DNA of 64,000 nt from Thecamonas trahens ATCC 50062 (lineage: Eukaryota; Apusozoa; Apusomonadida; Apusomonadidae): the NCBI RefSeq assembly GCF_000142905.1, contig NW_013657667.1:11722-75721 (forward strand), given 5' to 3'. Positions 8,487 to 18,310 of this stretch are shown piece after piece; within the stretch, counting starts at the first letter, position 1, and every line of letters starts with the position of its first letter. The notes under the pieces are model-generated. The model worked only from the letters and a program-made list of their open reading frames with translations. It ran no database searches and had not been told where the DNA came from. A program made the position numbers and the translations under genes.

Positions 8487-11381
8487 ATGGAGACCCTGTT
8501 AGCGGTACTCCACACACCGCTGGGTGCGGTGGGAGGCGTCCTTGCATGGTCTGGCGTCTTTCTCTTCGGCATTGTCTCGGGTGCTCTGCTGGCTACGGCA
8601 GGCATCGCCTACTTTCTCCTCTTTGCCTCGTCCAAGGCCATCGTCTTTGCTGATGGAGTCTCCACCACGGCTCCTGGTGCGAGCTATGTTCGCCTGACGG
8701 ATGCCGATGCAGCGTATGCTGGCCATGCTCCGCTTTCGGATGCTGATGCAGAGATGCTTCATGGCGCTGGCGTGGAAGTCATCGACGCAGATGCGGCGTC
8801 CGTGGCTGGCCTCGGCGCGCTCGTCCACAACCTCACTGATCTCGGTGCATACCTCACTGTCCTCCGCAGGAGAAGAAAGCACGGCGCGGCGCCCACTCGT
8901 GGCGATGCGACGGTGCGTGCCCGTGCCCGCAATGCATCGGAAGCCTTTCGCGCGGCAGAGCACAACCCGGACGCCCGCGTCGCCAAGGCAGACATCATCA
9001 TCCGCGAAGGCTTGGTCGACATGATCGGCGGTCGGTTCCGGACGTGGAAGCATCGCTTCCTAGTTGTTGTCGATGGCCTGCTCAAGGTCTACAACAAGAA
9101 GGGCACTGAGCTCCGCTACGAGGTCCAGCTCCGCGAGGCTGTGCTCAAGGAGGACGCGAACCGCGACCCGTCGAACCACACCTTTATCCTTGCGCTCCCC
9201 ACACATACCTCTGGCCCTCGTACCGACGAAGCACACGTCGAGTACTTTAGGTGCGCCGACGCCGACGACCGCGCAGCCTGGATCGTCGCCCTCACCCGCG
9301 CCATCTCGGGCGCGCGTGCCTTGGCCACCGACTCGGACTCGGACGACGGCATGGCTGCTTTTTCAAGGCCCGCAACCGCGCCGTCAACACCCAAGGCCAC
9401 CTCCCGCCCGCTCGGCCTTGACTCGGCTTCCTCGACGATCCCGGACCTTGCACACGCTGACGACTACTCAACCCTCGACTCGGACTGGGCTGGCGGAGCG
9501 CGCACGCGGGCGTCGTCGTCGTCTGCCGCTGCTGCCGCCGCCACTGCCGACAACGACGCGGGCCTGCCGCAGGTTCCGTTTGGTGCACCGGTGTGGGAGT
9601 CGGCCGAGTGGCTCAACACCCTTCTTCCACTCTTCTACCACGACCTGGTTATCTCCCGGCGAATCGCGCAGTACGAGAACTACATGCGTCTCAAGTTTGC
9701 GCACCTTCTCAATGCCATTGAGAAGCCCAACTTTGTCTCGACCTTTGTCGTCTCGCACTTTGAGCTCGGGAGCGATCCGCCTGTTGTCGAGTCGGTCAAA
9801 GCCTACCCGTTTGACGACGCTCGTGACGAGCTCACGCTCCGGGCGCACATCCACCTCCCAGCCTCCACCACCATGACCATCTCGACCACCATCTTTGGCG
9901 CCATTCCAGTCGTTGTTACCGTCGATGTTTCACAAGTGACTGGAGAGATCGAGATTGTGCTCCCTGGCTCGCTCAACCGGCTCTCGACCCTCGCCTTTGT
10001 CCGCCCGCCGCACCTTGCCGTCCGCATTGTCTCGCGCATCGGCAAGAAAGAGCAGGTCAAGAACATTCCGCTTCTTGCCGAGTTTCTCACCTCGCGCATC
10101 CACGCCGAGGTTGCTCGTCAGTTTGTGGCCCCGCACAAGCGCTACTTTTCTATCCCCTTCAACGGCCGCCCGTTTGCGCTCTACTCGGATGAGCAGATGC
10201 TGCAGCTCGCCCGTGGACTTCCGCTCGAGCGCGACGAGTACTTTTACGACGAGGATTCGATGGCGGCGTTTGTAGGCTCCCACCCGCGGACGCACTCGGA
10301 ACGCTCGTCCGAGGCCTCGGTGAGCACAGCGCCGTGGCGCTCGTTCAAGGCCGGCTTTCTCTATGTCGCTCTTCCCAACGCCCCGCCCACCACCGCAGGC
10401 TCGATGTACGTTGTCCTCTCGGGTAGCACGCTCGCGCTATACGCCTCGCGGGCCGAGCCAGAGCCGGAGCGGGTCCTCAATCTCCACGACGCGTTTGTGG
10501 ACTTTGTGCCCGCTGCCCGCGACGGCGCCGAGGCCGCCCACGGCTTCCCATGGCGGCTCGACGTCAACGGCGTTCATGCTGTTGATCTCTACGCCGCCTC
10601 GGCTGTCGAGCGGACCGAGTGGATTGCTGCTCTCCGCGCTGTCGGCGGACAGGTCGACGAGGCATGGCTCGAGCTCGAGCTCGCCGCCCGCCATGCCGCC
10701 GCCACCACCATCCAAGCCTGGGCTCGCGGCCTTGGTGCCCGCGCCCGCCTTGCCGCCATCCGCGCCCGCCGCGAGCTCCTTGGCATTCTCATCGAGAGTG
10801 AGGCCTCGTACGTCGCCGACCTCGACACGCTTGTGACTGGCTACCGAGCTCCGCTCCTTGCTGCGCTCGGCTCGGACGAGCCGATTCTGTTTTCGGCCGA
10901 CGAGATCGATGCCGTCACTGGCACCGGCTCGTCACAGCTCCTTGTCCTCCACCGCACCTTGCTCACTCAGCTAACGTCCAAGGCTGCCGCGTGGAACGCG
11001 TACACCACGCTCGGTGACGCCTTTGTTGCCCTTGCACACGACGGAAAGTCGCTGTTCAAGGCCTACGGGAAAAACGTGGCGATCTGCGTCTCGCGGCTCT
11101 CACGCGCCCAGGCAAGAGCCCCAGCATTCGCTTCGTTCCTCCAAACCCGTGAGCTGACCGACGGCCTTGTCGGCCTCTCGCCGCTGCTGAACAAGCCGAT
11201 GTACCGGCTCGAAAAATACGCCATTCTACTGCGCAACGTGCTCGCACATACCCAGCGGCTAGTCCGCCATCACGATCTAGTCCTCCTCGACACTGCCATT
11301 CGCAACATTGAGGCCGCAGCCGCCAGCATGCACTCGGCCGCAGACCGCGCCGGTGCTGCTCTCGCGGCTACAATCACGTAG
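8487..11381 (+). CDS. TM-PH-SMP-PH-IQ-RhoGEF fusion protein
   Basis: The predicted product is a 964-aa multidomain protein. In order: a hydrophobic N-terminal segment (about 20-45, WSGVFLFGIVSGALLATAGI), typical of TEX2/Nvj2-type ER anchors; a PH domain (about 170-275, EGLVDMIGG, WKHRFLVV, closing AAWIVALTRAI); an SMP lipid-transfer domain (about 367-557, starting ESAEWLNTLLPLFYHD); a second PH domain (about 620-720); an IQ motif (ATTIQAWARGLGARARL); and a Dbl-homology RhoGEF domain (about 762-958). The DH signatures are ESEASYVADLDTLV and LNKPMYRLEKYAILLRNVL. SMP domains move lipids at membrane contact sites, and DH domains activate Rho GTPases. The likely site is ER contact with another membrane. 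The chosen start is the ATG six codons before LLAVLHTPLG; an ATG at 8307 is possible. Single exon. Confidence 0.88.
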   Translation: METLLAVLHTPLGAVGGVLAWSGVFLFGIVSGALLATAGIAYFLLFASSKAIVFADGVSTTAPGASYVRLTDADAAYAGHAPLSDADAEMLHGAGVEVIDADAASVAGLGALVHNLTDLGAYLTVLRRRRKHGAAPTRGDATVRARARNASEAFRAAEHNPDARVAKADIIIREGLVDMIGGRFRTWKHRFLVVVDGLLKVYNKKGTELRYEVQLREAVLKEDANRDPSNHTFILALPTHTSGPRTDEAHVEYFRCADADDRAAWIVALTRAISGARALATDSDSDDGMAAFSRPATAPSTPKATSRPLGLDSASSTIPDLAHADDYSTLDSDWAGGARTRASSSSAAAAAATADNDAGLPQVPFGAPVWESAEWLNTLLPLFYHDLVISRRIAQYENYMRLKFAHLLNAIEKPNFVSTFVVSHFELGSDPPVVESVKAYPFDDARDELTLRAHIHLPASTTMTISTTIFGAIPVVVTVDVSQVTGEIEIVLPGSLNRLSTLAFVRPPHLAVRIVSRIGKKEQVKNIPLLAEFLTSRIHAEVARQFVAPHKRYFSIPFNGRPFALYSDEQMLQLARGLPLERDEYFYDEDSMAAFVGSHPRTHSERSSEASVSTAPWRSFKAGFLYVALPNAPPTTAGSMYVVLSGSTLALYASRAEPEPERVLNLHDAFVDFVPAARDGAEAAHGFPWRLDVNGVHAVDLYAASAVERTEWIAALRAVGGQVDEAWLELELAARHAAATTIQAWARGLGARARLAAIRARRELLGILIESEASYVADLDTLVTGYRAPLLAALGSDEPILFSADEIDAVTGTGSSQLLVLHRTLLTQLTSKAAAWNAYTTLGDAFVALAHDGKSLFKAYGKNVAICVSRLSRAQARAPAFASFLQTRELTDGLVGLSPLLNKPMYRLEKYAILLRNVLAHTQRLVRHHDLVLLDTAIRNIEAAAASMHSAADRAGAALAATIT

Positions 11382-11411
11382 TGCACTCCGCCTTTGGAGT
11401 CGCCACATTGC

Positions 11412-13052
11412 TTACCCGCTGCCCAAAAGCGGCGTGGCTTCCGCGGCATTGGCCGGAGCATTCGCGCGCAGCGAGCGCGTTGAGCGCGCCACCAGCACTG
11501 AGCTGCAGTCGCGGCCATCGGGTTCGTCCATTGGCACAAATTCGCCGACGTCGTCGTCCTCGTCGGTGGTCGACGAACCGTAGTCACCGACCCGCAGCAG
11601 CACGTTTGGCGCCACCGCTGGGATGTTGCGGACTGAGATGGAGAAGGCCACCAGCGTGACAAAGCAGAGGCCAGCCATGACAAAGTAAGCGATGTACATG
11701 GCACTCGCCGACGCAGGATTGCCAAACAGGCCGGCCGCAATGAGCGAGCCGACCGCTTGCACAATCGACCACATCGCCGTCACCTGGTTGCGCAGCGCCG
11801 GCGGCGAGCGCGCATACGCAAACTCGAGGCCCGAGACGCCGATAAAGACCTCGCCGATGGCGATGGCCATGTACTGTGGCAATTGCCAGTAGACTGGGAC
11901 CACGCCCTTGCCCTTTGCATCGATCTCGCGCTGGACAAGCGCGGAGCCGACGTATGCCAGCACGCCGCAGCAGAGGCCAAACTTCATCCGCGGAATCGAG
12001 CGGAACGGCACGCCAAAGACCCGCTGGTAGCCCGGCGCCACAAGGTACTCGATGACAACCGCACCAAGGATGCAGCAAATGTCTTCAAACGCAAACATGG
12101 CGTCGGCTGGAATTTCAAACGAGCCAACATGGCGGTCCATGTCCTCAGACTGGTACACCCACACCGAGTAAATGGCAAAGAGCGCCGTGTAGAAGATGGG
12201 CAGTGACCAGAAGCAGAGCACGACCGGGCGCAGGACAATCGCCATCTCGCGCGCTTGCTTCCACAGCGAGAGCAGCTTCTCCCACAGCGGCTGCTGCATG
12301 CTTTGCTGCACCAATCTCCTTGGCTTGCGCTCCGGCTCAAGCTTGACGTAGTACCGCGAGCCGGCCAAGAGCGCAAGCCAGCCCAAGACCGCGCATCCGA
12401 GCAAGGCGAGCATGGCTGCCTGCAGCGAGACGTACGCCCGCAAGATCGGCGCACCAACATCTCCCACCAGTGCGCCGACGTTGCACCACGCGTAGAACAT
12501 GGAGAATGAGGCCTCAAGCTCGGCCGTCTCGACGGCGTCAAACTGGTCGGCGAGAAAGACCGACTGGACCGGGTTGATGGCGCCGTAGCCGATGGCAATG
12601 AGTGCCATCGAGAGTGAGGAGAACAAATACCGCCAAAGCGCCCATGGTGCGGCGGCGTTAAAGGCCGAGATAGCCATGAGCACAGCACCAATGACCCAGG
12701 TCGACGCAGCGATGCGCTGCAAGCGATAGCTGCCCAGGATCGAGTCGGCAACGTACGCGCCGACAACGCCAGTGAGCGAGTATGCAACGATAAACAACGA
12801 GGCAATGAGCGAGGCTCTCCACTCGACCATGCCCACATGATCTCGGAGGTAGATGACCATGACAACTTGAAGGCCCATTTGCGCTGCAGACTGGAAAACA
12901 AGCATGCCCGAGATGGCAGCGACGGCCACTCGCCGGCGCCGCCGCCTGCTCGGCACCTCTGACCGTCGTTGGTTCTCGACCATGGCCAAGTCGTTCTCTG
13001 TCTGCGCCCCGAACGGTTCCACTTGGGTCGTGGTGAGCATGGTGCTCTCCAT
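11412..13052 (-). CDS. POT/PTR2-family (SLC15-like) transporter
   Basis: A polytopic membrane protein of 546 aa in the proton-dependent oligopeptide transporter family of the major facilitator superfamily. Family marks are VGAYVADSILGSY (PTR2 signature region, normally GGxxADxxxG), FYAWCNVGALVGD (FYxxxNxG) and, near the C-terminal half, PQYMAIAIGEVFIGVSGLEFAYARSP across two helices. The N-terminus is cytosolic with a run of Arg (SRRRRRRVAV). The tail is acidic and ends with TPLLGSG, a possible dileucine sorting signal. The first helix normally carries ExxER for proton coupling; here the region reads MLVFQSAAQMGLQVV with no acidic or Arg residue. Substrate and coupling are therefore uncertain. 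The stop lies 30 bp from the stop of the convergent RhoGEF gene. Confidence 0.88.
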   Translation of the reverse strand: MESTMLTTTQVEPFGAQTENDLAMVENQRRSEVPSRRRRRRVAVAAISGMLVFQSAAQMGLQVVMVIYLRDHVGMVEWRASLIASLFIVAYSLTGVVGAYVADSILGSYRLQRIAASTWVIGAVLMAISAFNAAAPWALWRYLFSSLSMALIAIGYGAINPVQSVFLADQFDAVETAELEASFSMFYAWCNVGALVGDVGAPILRAYVSLQAAMLALLGCAVLGWLALLAGSRYYVKLEPERKPRRLVQQSMQQPLWEKLLSLWKQAREMAIVLRPVVLCFWSLPIFYTALFAIYSVWVYQSEDMDRHVGSFEIPADAMFAFEDICCILGAVVIEYLVAPGYQRVFGVPFRSIPRMKFGLCCGVLAYVGSALVQREIDAKGKGVVPVYWQLPQYMAIAIGEVFIGVSGLEFAYARSPPALRNQVTAMWSIVQAVGSLIAAGLFGNPASASAMYIAYFVMAGLCFVTLVAFSISVRNIPAVAPNVLLRVGDYGSSTTDEDDDVGEFVPMDEPDGRDCSSVLVARSTRSLRANAPANAAEATPLLGSG

Positions 13053-13292
13053 TCTACCTGCGTCTGCTATGGCCTCTCAGCTGGGGGCCTCCTCTACCTT
13101 CTTGGCCCCGCTCTTCCGCCTCCTCCAATGCCGTGTAGCCGCGCTGGCAAACCACAAGTCTGGACGAGAGACAACTAGCTTTGTCCAGCGGCGTGGCCAA
13201 AATTGCCGTGCCGCATCCTGCGTGCCACTCGCGGAGGGGGAGCGTGTGGTGGTGCTCGCAGCGGTTTAAAGGGCTTGAGACGTGTCCCAGGT

Positions 13293-16200
13293 CTACAGCA
13301 TGGCGTTCCAGGCATTGAGCATGGCGGCCGAGTGCTCGCGGTTGATAAGGACAAACTTGTCGATGAACGACGAGATCTCGTTGACCTGCTTGGAGCGAAA
13401 GTACTCGGCCTCCTTGTCGAGGCAATAGTTGACAAAGGCAAAGGAACGGCGTGCCTGGGCCACGGCGCGGTTCTCCGCGACGCGGGCCTCCTCGGCGCGA
13501 TCGACACCATCAGTCTTGCCGCCGCGGCGGAGCTTCTGGACCTTGGCCTCGGTCGAGCGGAGCTTCTTCTCTTGCGAAGCGAGTGACTTGGACTCCTTGG
13601 CGGCGGTGTCAAAGAGGGCGGAGAAGGCCTCGGCGCGCCGGGCGTGCATCCAGACGCGGATGAGAACACGCGATACAAGCTTGCTCGAGGTGGAGGAGAG
13701 GACCTTGTCGGCGACGCCGACCATGCCCTCGCCGAGCTTGACCATGTCCTCGGCCTGGATGGCAAACGAGGAGTCGGTCGAAGACCACGACGCGATGCCG
13801 GACTCGTCGCCTGCGCGGCGGGTCATAGCGGTGCCGAGCCCTGAGATGGCCTCGGTGTAGGCCGAGTGGGCGACGGCGGCGTCCATGCAAAAGTCAGCGA
13901 TCTCGCTGACGGCAAGCGCTGTCGACTTGACTTCGGCGTGGACAGCTTCGAGGTAGGCGTCGATGCCGGCGCGGAGGAGCTCGCCGGCATCCTGGGAATG
14001 GACGTGAAATTCGAGCTCGGTCTCGGGCTGTGCCTTGCGCAGCTCCTTCTTGGCGCGCTCAAAGCCCTTGCCCTCCTCCTGGAAAAAGGCGACAAGGATT
14101 TCGGGCTTTTGGTAGAAGACCGGCCGCGAGAGCACGTTGTTGACAAACTCATTGAGGCCGAGGCGGCGGAACTCGGCAAAGTCCTCGTCGGTCAGCTTCT
14201 TGACTGGCTTCTTGGGCGGGAGTGCCGGGACGAGCCGGAACGGATAGACCTCGGAGAGGACGTCGGCGAGCCACTGAAAGTCCGAGTACCGCCGCTTCAC
14301 CACAGACAGCTCCGAGCCAGCGGTGACCTGGACCGTGTACTCGGTGTGCTTGACAAAGATGTTGCCCTTGCGGGTAACGTCCTTGGCTATCACCGCCCGC
14401 CAGCACTCAAAGTCAGCCGGGAGTTGCTGGATCCGCGCAGCACGCGACGACGTCCCGCCTCCGGCGGGCGCGGTTGCCGACGACGAGGCCCGCGACCGCG
14501 TGCCCGAGCTCGACCCGGCGTCGTCGTGATACTCGAAGCTCGAGTCAAACGACGGCCACTCCAGCGTGCTGGAGAGCGTCTCAAGCCGCTCCAGCGAAGC
14601 CGGTGGGCCGTGCTGCTGAACCAGCGCCACAAGCTTGGCTCCGGTGATGAACGCCGATCGAGTGAGGGTCGCCGAGCCTTCGGCGGCCAGGTCCCACACC
14701 TGACGGAGGACGGACTTGGGCAAGTTCGACTTTTTGAACACCGCCACCGCCCTCTTGGCCGACATGCCCGCCGGTGAGTCGGTGTACTGCGCAAAGAGCG
14801 AGTCCCACCCGGCCATGGTGGTTCCGGCAAAAAGCGATGCAGCCGAGTCGTTGCCAAACGGGTTGGACGATGCGTCTGACATGGTCGACGCCGGCGTTGC
14901 CGCCCCGCCGGAACCAAATGCAGATGCAAGGTCAAACGGCGCGGACTTGGCGCTGCTTGCGGTAGGAGTCGGTGTCTCGGGCGTCGCAATCGCCGGTGAT
15001 TCGGCCCCTTCAACGATACCGGCGCCGGCTGTCGATGGCGCGCCGAAGACGTCAAAGCCTGCCGGCGCGACTGCTGGCTTGGGCGTGTCGGATGCGTTCG
15101 ATGCCGGTGCACTCATGCCGGCAAACAAGTCGGTGTTGTTGGTTGCAGCCGGCGTGCCAAAGGTGTCAAAGCCTGCCGGCGCGACTGCTGGCTTGGGCGT
15201 GTCGGATGCGTTCGATGCCGGTGCACTTATGCCGGCAAACAAGTCGGTGTTGTTGGTAGCAGCCGGCGTGCCAAAGGTGTCAAAGCCTGCCGGCGCGACC
15301 GCTGGCTTGGACGCGTCGGATGCGTTCGATGCCGGTGCACTCATGCCGGCAAACAAGTCGGTGTTGTTGGTTGCAGCCGGCGTGCCAAAGGTGTCAAAGC
15401 CTGCCGGCGCGACCGCTGGCTTGGACGCGTCGGATGCGTTCGATGCCGGTGCACTCATGCCGGCAAACAAGTCGGTGTTGTTGGTTGCAGCCGGCGTGCC
15501 AAAGGTGTCAAAGCCTGCCGGCGCGACCGCTGGCTTGGACGCGCCGGATGCTGCCGCCGGCGCGGGGTTCGGCTCGGCTGCCGCGCCTGCCGCCAGCTTC
15601 GACTTGGCAAGCAGATCACCACCCGTAGTCGGCTCGCCAAACACTGGAAATACAGAGCCTGGGCTCGGGCTCGGGCTCGGATTAGGGCTGGGGCCGGGCT
15701 TTGCCTCGCTGGAGCCAAAGACTGCAAACGGCTCGCTGGCTGGTGCCCCAAACGTTGCAAACGCGTTGTTCGACTGCGCAGGCGCGGCTGCCGCTTCGTC
15801 GAATGCTGGGAACGCAGCAGCCTGGGTGGCGATGCCGGAGCCTGGGCCCGAGGCCACGGCGAACACAGCGTACTTGTCCTGGGCTGGAGCCGCAGCTTGG
15901 GCCGGAGCCGCAGTCTCCACCGGGGCTGGTGTGTCATTGGCCAGTGATGCGGGTGCGGCTGCCGCTTCGTCGAATGCTGGAAACGCAGCGGCCTGGGTGG
16001 CGATGCCGGAGCCTGGGCCCGAGGCCGCGGCGAACACAGCGTACTTGTCCTGGGCTGGAGCCGCAGCTTGGGCCGGAGCCACAGTCTCCGCCGGGGCTCC
16101 GCCAAAGGCAGCAAATCCGCCATGGGTAGCAGGCGGCTGGCTGGTGCCAAACGTGGCACCAAAGCCGCCCTGATCAGGCTGTGCCGCGCTCGCGCTGCCA

Positions 16201-16887
16201 AACACAGCCTCAAAACCTGCTGCTTGCTGCCCGCTACCCGGCCGAGCCTGCTGCCCTCCGCCGAGCTGAGCTTGCTGATCTCCGCCAAACACCGCAAAGT
16301 TGGCAAAGCCACTGGCCCCGCCCTGAACCGGCTGTGATGCCGGGAGACCAGCTGCCGGTTCAAAGCCAGCAAAACCGCCACTTGCTCCACCAGCAGCCGC
16401 TCCAGTTCCAGCCGCTGCACTAAACATTGCGAGTCCGTTTTGGTTTGCCGGCTGCGCCTGCTGCGCCTGCTGCGCCTGCTGCGCCTGCTGCGCCTGCTGC
16501 GCCTGCTGTCCCCATGGCATGAGACCGCCACCAGCCGCGGGCTGTCCCCCAGCCTCCGCTCCGCCAGCCCCAAAGAGACCATCCAGCTGGTACTTGGACC
16601 GCTCAGTAAAGGCGCTTCACCCATTCAACAACATGTGAGTGCAATTCGTGTGCGTGTGTGTATGTGCATGTACATGTGTGTGTGTAACAAACCGGGGGGG
16701 GGGGGGGGGGGGGGGGTGACTGGTTGTGTACGTACCCTCCACCCGCAGGCGCAGTCGCACCACCACCAGCACTACCAGCGCCACCAGCGCCGCCAGTGCC
16801 AGCACCAGGCCATCCACTGGTACCACCACCACCACCACCACCACTTGGAGGGGCACTATCTCCTGTCGTAGGGAAGCCCCAATCCAT
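13293..16887 (-). CDS. EH-PX-BAR sorting nexin (SNX8/Mvp1-like), two exons
   Basis: Exon 1 is 16887-16732 (MDWGFPTTGD, then Gly-rich), the intron is 16731-16587 and exon 2 is 16586-13293, joined in phase 0 to 1149 aa. The intron contains a 23-C run on the coding strand. The first about 640 residues are low complexity: Gln-Ala repeats, many FxxFG-type motifs and four near-identical 38-residue repeats. An EH domain follows (about 643-712, WDSLFAQYTD, VLRQVWDLA). Then a PX domain (about 784-877) with KRRYSDFQWLADVL and the lipid-pocket block FRLVPALPPKK, and a C-terminal BAR domain. PX binds endosomal phosphoinositides and BAR senses curvature, so this is an endosomal retrieval factor. The PX block matches SNX8/Mvp1 best. 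An in-frame ATG at 16908 is an alternative start. Confidence 0.85.
15055..15560 (-). repeat. 114-bp tandem repeat in the sorting nexin gene
   Basis: The sequence GATGCCGGTGCAC recurs at 15100, 15214, 15328 and 15442, exactly 114 bp apart, with partial copies at both ends. Each unit codes 38 residues containing GFDTFGTPAATNNTDLFAG. Confidence 0.95.
16694..16716 (-). repeat. 23-nt G run (C run on coding strand) inside intron
   Basis: Twenty-three G on the + strand, read as C in the sense of the sorting nexin gene, lie near the 5' end of its 145-nt intron. Confidence 0.95.
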
Positions 16888-17391
16888 AGCACGATATAGA
16901 GAGAACAATGTCCTCTACCTCGGTCGCCACCTCCACTCCGCCTGGTCGCCCCGCCCTCGTCTCCTGGCTATCGGGCAACTCGGCGCGCCGACGACGAATA
17001 TGAGCGACCGCCATTCCCCATCTCCACGTGTTCCTTTCTCACTTGAGACGCACACTCGTATCGCATAACTTGCATCGTTGTGAGTCTTGCTCCTCAGCTG
17101 GGAGGCGGCGATGGGTCGACCTGGCCAAAGTCGTGCGTGGGCCACGCCACCGTCCACCACCGCCCTCTGCAATATATACCCCGCCCGATGACAACACTTT
17201 GCACACGCACCCTCCGTATATCCTTCGATCGTTCAACTCGCCCCGATCTACGTCCTCTACAACCCAGCATTGCAAGCTGCGACTGAGCTGCCTGGGCCCA
17301 CGCTGCCTCGCAAGCTCTCTTCTCGCCAACCGCCGACTCCACCCCACGGTACCTACATACACCCACCCAACTCCACAACGTTGTTATCACC
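16888..17391. other. Divergent intergenic region between sorting nexin and PAP2-like gene
   Basis: No gene is supported. This roughly 500-bp stretch must hold the promoters of both divergent genes. ATATATA at 17172-17178 is TATA-like for the + gene but lies about 215 bp from its ATG. Confidence 0.5.
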
Positions 17392-18122
17392 ATGTTGGGA
17401 TTTGTCATGCGGACGGTGCTGCGGACGGTGGTGGTGGGACTTGCGCTTGCTGGCTGGTTCTGGTCGCAGAATCTTCTCGCTACTCGGCTGACCAACCCAG
17501 AGGTGGCGGGCGGTTTCTTCATCGGTGATCGTGTTCATGATCTCCTCACGCCGCTCACCGACATGATTCGGGCCGACAAGCGGCTGAGCGATGGTCTTCT
17601 CATTGTGTCGTCGGCTGCCATCGATTTCTTTGGCGTCTCGTTTGCCATCTACTCCATCTTTGGTCCCTCGGTCCGTCCACTCGTTGGCATCCTCATGTGC
17701 TTTGTCATGCGCCAGGCCATGCAGGCGGTGTGCATTCTCTCGGCTCCGCCGGGTGTCATCTGGTACGATCCGGGCTTCCCAACCCTCCTCGTCACCTATC
17801 ACTCTCTCAACGACTACTTCTTCTCCGGCCACACCGCCATCGCCACCCTCTGCGCCATGGAGCTGATGCGCCTCGGCAACAATGGCGAGCGCTACGCGTC
17901 CGGCTCGTGGCTACTCTCTGCCCTTGCTGCCGCCTTCTTCACCCTTGAGGTCTTCACTGTCCTCGTTCTCCGCGCCCATTGGACCATGGACGTCTTCACC
18001 GGCGCTGTCGCCGGCCGCTACTCCTCCATCATCGCTCTCTGGTTTGCACCCAAGATCGACGCCGCCATTGCTGCGGCCATCGCCTCTTTCTCCCCCCTGC
18101 CGTCCACACCAAGGCAGAGTAA
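17392..18122 (+). CDS. PAP2-superfamily lipid phosphatase/phosphotransferase (frameshifted end)
   Basis: A membrane protein of about 243 aa with several hydrophobic helices. Its two catalytic blocks are YFFSGHTAIATLCAMEL (SGH motif) and LRAHWTMDVFTGAVAGRY (HxxxD), as in the PAP2/sphingomyelin-synthase/PDCT group that hydrolyses or transfers phosphate head groups. The spacing and the HWTMDV form are closest to plant phosphatidylcholine:diacylglycerol cholinephosphotransferase and related enzymes; the substrate is not decidable. The frame has no stop before the assembly gap. One extra C in the C6 run at 18092-18097 gives the natural ending AVHTKAE and a TAA at 18120-18122. I place the end there. 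The next gene begins 189 bp later on the same strand. Confidence 0.78.
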
Positions 18123-18310
18123 CAACAAACTTTGTGCTCTGTGTCCGATCCATCTTTCTTCTCACTATGCGTCGAAACTATTTGCTGACTCTCCCACGTT
18201 TCCCGATCCGGCAACGACCGACGGCTGGGCGCGCGCGCCAACTTGCCACCACCTCACCGCTCCCCCCACCCCCACCACCCCCTCCCTCCCCCCTCCCCTC
18301 TTCCCCCACC

